Shown here one piece after another: positions 1-4,918 of a stretch of 5,886 bases of DNA. Location: positions 1 through 5,886 of the forward strand of contig JAITWV010000349.1 in the NCBI GenBank assembly GCA_031285105.1, read 5' to 3'. The translations under genes were made by a program, and so were the position numbers. The number at the start of each line of letters is the position of its first letter. Within the stretch, counting starts at the first letter, position 1. This stretch comes from Streptococcaceae bacterium. Lineage in GTDB: Bacteria > Bacillota > Bacilli > Lactobacillales > Streptococcaceae. The notes beneath the pieces were generated by a model. The model saw only the letters and a program-made list of their open reading frames with translations, was not told the DNA's origin and searched no databases.

Positions 1-30
1 TGTTCTTTTTTAGAACAATCCGATTTTTTT
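1..30. terminator. Intrinsic terminator, cut by the left window edge
   Basis: TGTTCT (1-6) and AGAACA (12-17) form a perfect 6-bp stem with a T5 loop. The right arm appears to continue as ATCCGA (18-23) and is followed directly by seven T (24-30), so the missing left bases are predicted to complete a longer stem. The T run suits a plus-strand transcript arriving from the left. The same hairpin lies just after the stop of the minus-strand lipoprotein gene and could terminate that transcript too, but its U run would be outside the window. Confidence 0.6.
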
Positions 31-33
31 ATT

Positions 34-486
34 TTACCCACCCATCGCTGCAGCTGTATAAGCATCCGTGATTTGAGTAGCTTCTTGCGTATAAACATCC
101 ATCAATTTCTTCGCCCAAGCTTCATATTCTTCATAAGTCGCATCACCTTTTAATTGAATTTCAGCCATTTTACTTACACCTGCGTTTGAAATCTCAGCAA
201 GTTTTGTAATTTTAGCATTCGATAATTCAGCTAATGCAGTGATATCTCCAGCTTTTGACGGAGCCTCTGCATTAAATTCATCAACTAGACCAGGAACAGC
301 ATCTTTAATTTTTTGGCTATATTCATCAAGAATTGCTTGGAATCTTTCGTCTGCTGTTTTTTCCTCAGCTACAGAAGATTCAGTAGTTGGTGTTGAAGAA
401 TCTTGCGAATTGCCATTATCTGACGAGCAAGCTGTTAGTGTAGTTACGCAAATTAGGGATGCGAAGATTAATAAATATTTTTTCAT
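34..486 (-). CDS. Small surface lipoprotein with 11-residue helical repeats
   Basis: This is a 150-residue protein of unknown function. Residues 1-20 are a lipoprotein signal peptide: MKK, a hydrophobic core, then the lipobox L17-T-A-C20. The predicted mature form is therefore lipid-anchored at C20 on the outer face of the membrane. Residues 21-45 are a Ser/Thr/Glu-rich flexible tether. The rest is predicted helical. It contains an 11-residue repeat: LAELSNAKITK (85-95), LAEISNAGVSK (96-106) and a weaker third copy starting MAEI at 107. Such hendecad spacing suits an amphipathic helix or right-handed coiled coil. The protein ends in Ala/Gly-rich residues. The ATG at 486 is preceded by AAAGGAAAG at good spacing, which supports this start. 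The gene stands alone and diverges from the operon at 748. I recognise no enzyme motif; a structural or binding role is only a guess. Confidence 0.85.
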   Translation of the reverse strand: MKKYLLIFASLICVTTLTACSSDNGNSQDSSTPTTESSVAEEKTADERFQAILDEYSQKIKDAVPGLVDEFNAEAPSKAGDITALAELSNAKITKLAEISNAGVSKMAEIQLKGDATYEEYEAWAKKLMDVYTQEATQITDAYTAAAMGG

Positions 487-554
487 GATTTCTTTCCTTT
501 TCTGTATGCAATTTATGTATTGTTAGCTAAAAATATGAATAACATTACTATTAA

Positions 555-583
555 ATTATAACGTACAAAAAAAAAAAAAACAA
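555..583 (-). promoter_or_regulatory. Likely promoter of the left lipoprotein gene
   Basis: Read on the minus strand, TATAAT (555-560) is a perfect -10 box. TTGTTT (578-583) lies 17 bases upstream as a weak -35, matching only the TTG. The expected start is near 548, giving a leader of about 60 bases. Most of the spacer is the A14 tract (T14 on this strand). Confidence 0.5.
567..580. repeat. A14 homopolymer tract in a promoter spacer
   Basis: There are fourteen consecutive A on the plus strand. The tract sits almost entirely between the proposed -35 and -10 boxes of the minus-strand lipoprotein promoter. Slippage here would change the spacing between the boxes. An intrinsically bent A-tract is the simpler alternative role. 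Confidence 0.9.
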
Positions 584-632
584 TCATATAAATGAAAACG
601 AGTACCTTATTAAAAATATTTAATCATATAAA
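582..632. repeat. Direct repeat AATCATATAAA, two copies
   Basis: The 11-base sequence AATCATATAAA occurs at 582-592 and again at 622-632, 40 bases apart, in the region between the two divergent promoters. It could be a binding site or an UP-type AT-rich element. In such AT-rich DNA it could also be chance. Confidence 0.4.
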
Positions 633-674
633 CATCTATAGTAACAATTTCATTCATTTCTTTCATAAAAACAG

Positions 675-703
675 TTGACACTACCTAATAAGTATTTTAT
701 CAT
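675..703 (+). promoter_or_regulatory. Near-consensus promoter of the membrane protein-GNAT-PadR operon
   Basis: TTGACA (675-680) is a perfect -35 box. After exactly 17 bases comes TATCAT (698-703), matching five of six positions of the vegetative -10 consensus. The start is expected near 710, giving a leader of about 38 bases before the ATG at 748. The spacer is filled by a dyad (680-695), so a bound protein there would block RNA polymerase. A strong promoter with an internal operator is what a repressed operon looks like. Confidence 0.8.
680..695. promoter_or_regulatory. Candidate PadR operator, copy 1 (inside promoter)
   Basis: The sequence ACTACCTAATAAGTAT contains the dyad TACCTA-A-TAAGTA (682-694), an odd palindrome with one mismatch. 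It lies wholly between the -35 and -10 boxes. The same 16-base element recurs at 717-732 with a single base change. The operon it controls encodes a PadR regulator, and PadR dimers bind short dyads of this size, so autoregulation is the natural inference. Binding is not shown. Confidence 0.6.
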
Positions 704-716
704 TAACTTACAAACA

Positions 717-732
717 ACTACTTAATAAGTAT
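717..732. promoter_or_regulatory. Candidate PadR operator, copy 2 (in leader)
   Basis: The sequence ACTACTTAATAAGTAT contains the perfect odd palindrome TACTTA-A-TAAGTA (719-731). Its centre is 37 bases from that of copy 1, and it ends directly before the AAAGGAGA ribosome binding site (733-740) of the gene at 748. Bound protein here would act as a downstream roadblock or help a dimer at copy 1. The exact repetition of a palindrome in one control region is the main argument that both copies are functional. Confidence 0.6.
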
Positions 733-747
733 AAAGGAGAACAAATT

Positions 748-1038
748 ATGTCAACTAATCTAACAAATTTCACACAAACACTTCTCAACGAAACTTGGGG
801 ACAAATGAGTACAACTGTTGCTAAACATATTAAATTCTGGGTAAGCGTCGGAATTATTTTGAGCTTCTTAATGATTGCTATAAGCGTATTCATCATTTTA
901 TTTGGTAATCGTACTTTCGGTATCGGCATGATGGTTGCTGGGTTAATCGGGACAATTTGTAACACTTGGCATTTCACAAGAGTTCAAAAAGTGATTGATC
1001 AAACATTCAAAAAGATTAAATTAGAGGAGATTATTTAA
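748..1038 (+). CDS. Small two-helix membrane protein, first gene of PadR operon
   Basis: This is a 96-residue protein of unknown function. Residues 1-28 are polar and helix-prone. They are followed by two strongly hydrophobic segments at about 30-52 and 55-72, joined by a tight GNRT turn, and then a basic amphipathic tail (about 78-96, with KVIDQ and FKKIK). This predicts a helical hairpin in the cytoplasmic membrane with both ends on the same side, probably inside given the basic tail. The ATG has a strong AAAGGAGA seven bases upstream. The gene leads a three-gene operon, and its stop is one base before the next ATG, so the two are almost certainly translated together. The size is holin-like, but there is no lysis gene beside it and I do not call it a holin. 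Its link to a PadR repressor suggests it is made only on demand, perhaps under membrane or chemical stress. Confidence 0.85.
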   Translation: MSTNLTNFTQTLLNETWGQMSTTVAKHIKFWVSVGIILSFLMIAISVFIILFGNRTFGIGMMVAGLIGTICNTWHFTRVQKVIDQTFKKIKLEEII

Positions 1039-1039
1039 T

Positions 1040-1615
1040 ATGAATTACACACAAGCTAATCAATTAAATTTCAACCCACGCACACAAATGTCTCAAATTT
1101 TAGTCGAAGGTTTTTGGGACATCTTATTTTCAAAATTCAAAGTCGAAAAAGCAAAATTAATCAACGCATTAGAACATTGCTTTGATTTATCTGTTTTCTA
1201 CGTGGCACATGATGAAAGTCAAATTTATTCAATTGTCGCAAATAGTCCAACTGGTACTTGCTTTCAATTAGATAAAAAGCTCCTTCAAAAAAAACTTGGG
1301 TTTATCAGTGGGTGGATTGTCTATAAAGTATGCACCACACATTTGCATACGAATTATCCAGCAGTTGATAATACTACATATAATTATATTGATTTGGTAG
1401 TCTCATCGCCAAATTCCTTACAAAAAGGCGTTACTTATGGTTTAATGCAGCACATAGTCACTCAATCAAACAACAAAAATTTCATGCTGTTAGTTCAAGC
1501 AAATAATACACCGGCTGTTCGTTTGTATGAAAAAGTTGGTTTTAGGGAAAATTCTAGAAAAAAATCAAAAGTTCCAGGTGCAAAATTTGATTTATTTTTA
1601 ACATATAACGTTTAG
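1040..1615 (+). CDS. GNAT-family N-acetyltransferase, second gene of PadR operon
   Basis: This 191-residue cytosolic protein belongs to the Gcn5-related acetyltransferase superfamily, whose members move an acetyl group from acetyl-CoA to an amine. The clearest evidence is the C-terminal motif at 155-168, NNTPAVRLYEKVGF, with the usual Asn, Pro-Ala, Tyr163 (the common general acid) and Gly-Phe. The preceding strand and acetyl-CoA loop are at about 116-141, but the loop is degenerate: LQKGVTYGL replaces the usual R/Q-x-x-G-x-G/A pattern and only one glycine is at its normal place. The N-terminal 70 residues (GFWDILFSKF, FYVAHDES) resemble the helical start of other GNAT proteins. The ribosome binding site AGAGGAGA lies inside the end of the upstream gene and the gap between genes is one base. 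The substrate cannot be read from sequence. The weak loop leaves open poor catalysis or a sensing role. Confidence 0.85.
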   Translation: MNYTQANQLNFNPRTQMSQILVEGFWDILFSKFKVEKAKLINALEHCFDLSVFYVAHDESQIYSIVANSPTGTCFQLDKKLLQKKLGFISGWIVYKVCTTHLHTNYPAVDNTTYNYIDLVVSSPNSLQKGVTYGLMQHIVTQSNNKNFMLLVQANNTPAVRLYEKVGFRENSRKKSKVPGAKFDLFLTYNV

Positions 1616-1624
1616 GAGGCGACA

Positions 1625-2275
1625 ATGGATAATTTTTTATTAGGCTTATTAATGAGTGCCAAATTAACCGCCTATGAGCTACACGTCATGATTCGTGATA
1701 ACTATGATGGCATCAGCTCAAACAGTTTAGGAAACATTCAGCGTGCTTTAAAGATATTGCATAAAGATGGGTTTGTCAGCATGGAAGAAATACCCAATGG
1801 CAAGACAGTCAAGAAGGTATTTACGATTACAATTTCTGGTCGTTTAAAATTTTTAGACTGGACCAGACAGCCAATTGCCTTAACCAAAGTGAAGAATATT
1901 GAAATAGGAAAATTATTATTACTTGGTTATCTTTCAAAAGAGGAACAAATTAAAAATATCGAGTCGGTTATTGCGTCATTAAAAGAAGAATTTGCTTATT
2001 TAACTACGATTCAAGAAGCAATTTCGAACCAACGTGAAACTTTAAAAGAGCAAGAAGTTCAAGTTGAGGACGCTTTGAAGGAAATGATTTCTTCTGATTT
2101 GCCTTTTTTTGAAGAAATATTACAGGCAACCAAGCGTGAAAAATTAGATGAAGTATTTGCTGATGTTGAAAAATTTAGCCTACTTACTTTAAAGCTGGCA
2201 TTTGATGAAACACAATTTTACTTAGAGTGGTTTGAAAACTTATTATCCAAACTATATTTAGAAAAAGCAAATTAA
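1625..2275 (+). CDS. PadR-family transcriptional regulator
   Basis: This 216-residue protein is a DNA-binding repressor type. Residues 1-78 form the PadR winged helix: LLGLLM and TAYEL at the start, a recognition-helix segment SSNSLGNIQRALKIL (31-45), GFVSMEE, a wing rich in Lys (NGKTVKKVF) and the closing strand TITISGRLKFLDW. The rest (about 88-216) is the helical, coiled-coil-prone dimerisation region, with heptad-like Glu/Lys/Leu from 105 to 150 typical of longer PadR proteins with a Vir-type C-terminus. The ribosome binding site TAGGAGGC overlaps the stop of the GNAT gene, nine bases before this ATG. PadR proteins usually repress their own operon and release DNA on binding a small hydrophobic ligand. 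The twin dyads at 680-695 and 717-732 are its likely sites. The ligand is unknown. Confidence 0.9.
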   Translation: MDNFLLGLLMSAKLTAYELHVMIRDNYDGISSNSLGNIQRALKILHKDGFVSMEEIPNGKTVKKVFTITISGRLKFLDWTRQPIALTKVKNIEIGKLLLLGYLSKEEQIKNIESVIASLKEEFAYLTTIQEAISNQRETLKEQEVQVEDALKEMISSDLPFFEEILQATKREKLDEVFADVEKFSLLTLKLAFDETQFYLEWFENLLSKLYLEKAN

Positions 2276-2299
2276 ATGTTCGTGAATTATTCGCAACAA

Positions 2300-2339
2300 A
2301 ACTCCCCACGGGCAATTAACTCGTTGCCCGTGGGGAGTT
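2300..2339. terminator. Strong 16-bp hairpin; likely terminator for minus-strand transcripts
   Basis: The left arm 2300-2315 and right arm 2324-2339 are perfect complements (16 bp, centred on CCCCACGGGC) around an 8-base loop. On the plus strand it is followed by the mixed TTCTTCAG, a poor U run. On the minus strand it ends in TTTTGTT, so it works better for the transcript of the DUF3221 and GNAT genes coming from the right. It may still help stop the PadR operon. Confidence 0.75.
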
Positions 2340-2345
2340 CTTCAG

Positions 2346-2387
2346 TTGTTCATGGGCATTCTTCTTTTGACCCATGGGCAATTTTTT
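2346..2387 (+). terminator. Intrinsic terminator of the PadR operon
   Basis: TTGTTCATGGG (2346-2356) pairs with CCCATGGGCAA (2371-2381) to give an 11-bp stem with two G-U pairs and a 14-base loop, followed by six T (2382-2387). This is a regular plus-strand terminator about 70 bases after the PadR stop. Its arms resemble those of the hairpin at 2300-2339, so the two look like diverged copies. Confidence 0.75.
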
Positions 2388-2473
2388 CAATCAAAATAAG
2401 CAATCAAACACGAACTTTTCTCAACTAAAAAATTGAACCTATTCTTCCACTATGTATATTTAAATTTCAAGCA

Positions 2474-2833
2474 TTACCCAACTACCTCAATTTTAATCAC
2501 TTTTATTTGTGCTGGATAACTTTCGGCAACTCCACCTTCAAAATACACTCGCACAAATTCTCCGAGGCGAATATCACTTTCACCTACTTGGTACCAATTG
2601 GTTGTAAATGGTGCATTTTCAATATTACCCATTCGTAATTCTTCAAAATTCGCTTCGACAAATGTAGCATATTGAATAAATTCCACATCACTTAATTGCG
2701 GACGTTTATCGACCAATCCATGCCAAAAATATCCTTCGATAAACTGTTCTTCTTGAGCGTTCGTGTCTGAGCTACATCCTACTAATAAAAATAAAGAGAT
2801 AACGATGGTTCCTAGTAATAATAATTTTTTCAT
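2474..2833 (-). CDS. DUF3221-like small lipoprotein
   Basis: This is a 119-residue predicted lipoprotein. Residues 1-20 form the signal peptide ending in the lipobox L17-V-G-C20, so the mature protein is likely anchored outside the cell. The mature part is a compact beta-rich domain that resembles the DUF3221 family (Bacillus YobA-type proteins). The C-terminal stretch from about 90 (GEFVRVYF, then VAESYPAQ at 102-109, then alternating Ile/Val strands) is the family's most recognisable part. The function of that family is not known. Its ATG overlaps the stop of the upstream acetyltransferase gene (ATGA), and GGAGGG sits four bases before it, so it is the second gene of a coupled pair. The DUF3221 assignment is from memory of the motif, not from a search. 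Confidence 0.8.
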   Translation of the reverse strand: MKKLLLLGTIVISLFLLVGCSSDTNAQEEQFIEGYFWHGLVDKRPQLSDVEFIQYATFVEANFEELRMGNIENAPFTTNWYQVGESDIRLGEFVRVYFEGGVAESYPAQIKVIKIEVVG

Positions 2834-3312
2834 ATTTCCCTCCGTTTTTTGCTGAAATAATAAATTGCTGCAGGTTCTTCTCCTGAGATTTCATCCAATT
2901 TGAATCCTAATTTATCCATATAAAAATGGTGATTTCGCGTTGAAAAACTTGGTGTGTCGACTTTCCAAACAGCTGTATTTGGATAACTTTCTTCGATATG
3001 TTGCCAAATTTCAACTCCTAGTACTTTGCCATGATGAGTTGGGGCTATGAACAAACTTCCAAGAATAGTTTCGTTGTTTTCATTTGTTTTCAACGAATAA
3101 GCGCCGATTGGTTCTTCATTCAAATAAATTGCGGTTGCGTGGACTTTCGGTGACAGAAACCATCTTTTTAAATAACTATCGCTATCATAACCTGGTGGTC
3201 CAGTATCTAACTTCAAATGCAACTGACTATCTGTATTAAACGCTGCTTGTGCGATTGGTTGGAATATTGGTATATCATTTCCTTCAAATTTTCTAAACTC
3301 TAACTCTCTCAT
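2830..3312 (-). CDS. GNAT-family N-acetyltransferase, coupled to lipoprotein gene
   Basis: This is a 160-residue single-domain acetyltransferase of the Gcn5-related superfamily, cytosolic. The N-terminal strand and helix are RELEFRKFE and the following residues. A middle strand carries EEPIGAYSL (66-74). Motif A is LGSLFIAP followed by the acetyl-CoA loop THHGKVLG (85-99). Motif B is NHHFYMDKLGF (127-137), with Tyr131 as the likely general acid. The substrate is unknown. I place the start at the ATG at 3312. An upstream GTG at 3321 is in frame but lies inside the ribosome binding site AAGGAGGTG, so it is not usable as the start with that site. The stop TGA overlaps the ATG of the DUF3221-like lipoprotein gene, implying translational coupling. 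No convincing promoter is seen between 3322 and 3400 on this strand. Confidence 0.85.
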   Translation of the reverse strand: MRELEFRKFEGNDIPIFQPIAQAAFNTDSQLHLKLDTGPPGYDSDSYLKRWFLSPKVHATAIYLNEEPIGAYSLKTNENNETILGSLFIAPTHHGKVLGVEIWQHIEESYPNTAVWKVDTPSFSTRNHHFYMDKLGFKLDEISGEEPAAIYYFSKKRREI

Positions 3313-3318
3313 TTTTCC

Positions 3319-3327
3319 CACCTCCTT
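3319..3327 (-). promoter_or_regulatory. Ribosome binding site deciding the GNAT start
   Basis: On the minus strand AAGGAGGTG is a near-perfect Shine-Dalgarno sequence, with an 8-base spacer to the ATG at 3312. The alternative GTG start (3319-3321) is the end of this same site, which rules it out and shortens the protein by three residues. Confidence 0.85.
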
Positions 3328-3374
3328 TACTATTTTAACATGATAAAGACCTTACTTTTATTTAAATTCAAAAG

Positions 3375-3388
3375 ATATTCTCGAATAT
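3375..3388. repeat. Dyad ATATTC-TC-GAATAT in divergent control region
   Basis: This is a perfect 6-2-6 inverted repeat in the 179-base region between the divergent GNAT and rRNA methyltransferase genes. It could be an operator for either side. It is AT-rich and may be chance. The rest of this region holds only the plus-strand promoter candidates listed separately. Confidence 0.35.
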
Positions 3389-3415
3389 TTCGCTTTCTTA
3401 CGATATACCTTTTTA

Positions 3416-3424
3416 TGATATACT
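3416..3424 (+). promoter_or_regulatory. Candidate extended -10 promoter, upstream of rlmD
   Basis: TG-A-TATACT (3416-3424) is an extended -10 box. A weak -35, TTCTTA (3395-3400), lies 18 bases upstream. This is a second possible start, about 40 bases upstream of the candidate at 3457-3465. Confidence 0.4.
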
Positions 3425-3456
3425 AAATTATCAAAAAAGAATTCAAGGTGAAATTA

Positions 3457-3465
3457 TGCTACAAT
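3457..3465 (+). promoter_or_regulatory. Extended -10 promoter of rlmD
   Basis: TG-C-TACAAT (3457-3465) is a strong extended -10 element, within TATGCTACAAT. No good -35 is found at 16-18 bases upstream, which extended -10 promoters can tolerate. Transcription would begin near 3472 and leave a short leader of about 20 bases before the ATG at 3492. Confidence 0.55.
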
Positions 3466-3491
3466 GAAATCTTTAAGAAAGTAGGGATAAT

Positions 3492-4862
3492 ATGTCTGTA
3501 TATATGAAAAAAGGCCAAAAACTCATGAATATCCGCATCAAAAAAGTCGGTATTAACGGCGAGGGAGTAGCTAACTATAAAGGAAAAATCTTATTTGTGC
3601 CTAATGCTCTAAAAAACGAAATTGTTGATGTACGTGTGGGTGATATTGAAAAAACATTTGCCTATGCTGAAATTATCAAATTCAAGAAAAAAAGCAAAAT
3701 GCGTGTAAAAGCTCCATGCCCAGTTTATGAAAAATGCGGTGGTTGTCAGCTTCAACATATGGATTATCAAGAGCAATTAGTGTTCAAAAAAGAATTATTA
3801 GCTCAATCACTAGCCAAATTTAAACCAGAAGGCTATGAAACATACAATTTACTCGACACTATTGGCATGAAAGACCCTTGGAACTACCGCAATAAAGCCC
3901 AATTTCAATTAAGACGATTTGGTCAAAAAACAATTGCTGGTTTATATGAACTAAATTCTCATAAGCTAGTCGAAATTCGTGATTGTTTGGTCCAAGAAAA
4001 GCACACACAAGAGGTTATTAATACAGTTGTTGATGTGTTAAATGAGTTCAAATCTTCTGTTTACAATGAAAAAGAAAAACGTGGAAGCTTTAAAACATTG
4101 ATGACACGATTCGCTTTTGAAACAGGCGAACAACAACTTGTTTTTATCACTGCCACTAAAGAATTTCGCAATAAGGAATTAATTATCGAAAGGATAACAA
4201 AAAAACATCCACAAATTGTTTCAATCATGCAAAACGTTCATCCAAAGAATACTTCTGAAATTTTTGGTGAGCAGACCATTCATTTATGGGGCAAAAACTC
4301 GATTCAAGAACACATCAATGAAGTCGTTTTTGACTTATCAGCGCGCGCGTTTTTCCAATTAAACCCAGTACAAACAAGCATTCTATACAAAGAAGCCGCT
4401 AAAGCATTAGAAATGAAGCAAGATGAAACCTTAGTTGACGCCTATTGTGGTGTTGGGACGATTGGACTATCATTTGCCAAACTTGCCAAAGAGATTCGTG
4501 GCATGGATGTGATTGCTAGTGGAATTGCGGATGCCAAACATAATGCCAAAAGAATGGGACTAACAAATACGCATTATGAAGTTGGAAAAGCTGAAGTGTT
4601 GCTACCAAAATGGCTAAAAAAAGGATTTGAGCCAGATGCAATTATTGTCGATCCGCCTCGTGCTGGTTTAGATATAGCCTTAAGAAAAGCAATTATGGAA
4701 AATCCACCGAGGAAATTGGTGTATATTTCATGCAATGTTTCAACTTTAGCCCGTGACATGGTGGAATTAGCACAAGTGTACAATGTGGAATATATGCAAT
4801 CTGTCGACATGTTCCCATTTACTGCTCGTTGTGAAGTAGTAGTAAGAATGCGCTTGAAGTAA
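3492..4862 (+). CDS. rlmD: 23S rRNA uracil-C5-methyltransferase, RlmD/TrmA family
   Basis: This is a 456-residue SAM-dependent enzyme that makes 5-methyluridine in 23S rRNA (RlmD type, U1939 in E. coli numbering). An N-terminal TRAM RNA-binding domain spans about 5-65 (KKGQ, GINGEGV, FVPNAL). Four cysteines for a 4Fe-4S cluster follow: C76, C82 and C85 (C-x5-C-x2-C) and C165. The methylase domain has FFQLN (287-291), the SAM loop DAYCGVGTIG (316-325), DPPRAG (387-392) and the nucleophile C414 in YISCN. E448 fits the proton-abstracting Glu, but the surrounding residues are R-C-E rather than the usual H-V-E. The start at 3492 keeps the KKGQ segment; its GTAGGGA ribosome site is modest and ATGs at 3504 and 3525 are alternatives. 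Firmicutes often carry two paralogues of this family, one of which (RlmCD) modifies two sites, so the exact target is uncertain. Confidence 0.92.
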   Translation: MSVYMKKGQKLMNIRIKKVGINGEGVANYKGKILFVPNALKNEIVDVRVGDIEKTFAYAEIIKFKKKSKMRVKAPCPVYEKCGGCQLQHMDYQEQLVFKKELLAQSLAKFKPEGYETYNLLDTIGMKDPWNYRNKAQFQLRRFGQKTIAGLYELNSHKLVEIRDCLVQEKHTQEVINTVVDVLNEFKSSVYNEKEKRGSFKTLMTRFAFETGEQQLVFITATKEFRNKELIIERITKKHPQIVSIMQNVHPKNTSEIFGEQTIHLWGKNSIQEHINEVVFDLSARAFFQLNPVQTSILYKEAAKALEMKQDETLVDAYCGVGTIGLSFAKLAKEIRGMDVIASGIADAKHNAKRMGLTNTHYEVGKAEVLLPKWLKKGFEPDAIIVDPPRAGLDIALRKAIMENPPRKLVYISCNVSTLARDMVELAQVYNVEYMQSVDMFPFTARCEVVVRMRLK

Positions 4863-4877
4863 CTTTCTATTTTGAAT

Positions 4878-4916
4878 AAAAAACATCCTCTTGCAATGAA
4901 CCACAAGAGGATGTTT
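4878..4916. terminator. Shared terminator between rlmD and phosphatase gene
   Basis: AAACATCCTCTTG (4881-4893) and CAAGAGGATGTTT (4904-4916) form a perfect 13-bp stem with a 10-base loop. On the minus strand it ends in six T (complement of 4878-4883), a good terminator only two bases after the phosphatase stop codon. On the plus strand the run is only TTTGCTT, weaker but usable for rlmD. The two genes converge here. Confidence 0.8.
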
Positions 4917-4918
4917 GC

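Noticed and set aside
239..526. Plus-strand open frame of 95 codons over the left lipoprotein gene
   Set aside because: It is antisense to a convincing lipoprotein gene, lacks a good ribosome binding site and its protein has no sensible composition.
708..977. Minus-strand open frame of 89 codons over the small membrane protein gene
   Set aside because: It is the shadow of a well-supported plus-strand gene with strong promoter and ribosome site. Its hydrophobic look is the mirror of membrane-helix codons.
748..1038. Holin or toxin peptide
   Set aside because: Size and two helices fit loosely, but there is no endolysin, antitoxin or phage gene nearby. The operon partners point to a regulated cellular function.
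3331..3371. Minus-strand promoter for the GNAT-lipoprotein pair (TATCAT at 3340-3345)
   Set aside because: The only TTGAAT-like -35 is 20 bases away and the correctly spaced hexamer is AATTTA, so the call is too weak to list.
4343..4353. GCGCGCGCG run inside rlmD
   Set aside because: It simply encodes the S-A-R-A segment before the FFQLN motif. It is short, in frame and not a likely functional element.
4574..4906. Minus-strand open frame of 110 codons overlapping the end of rlmD
   Set aside because: It overlaps conserved catalytic motifs of rlmD and runs into the shared terminator. It has no ribosome site.
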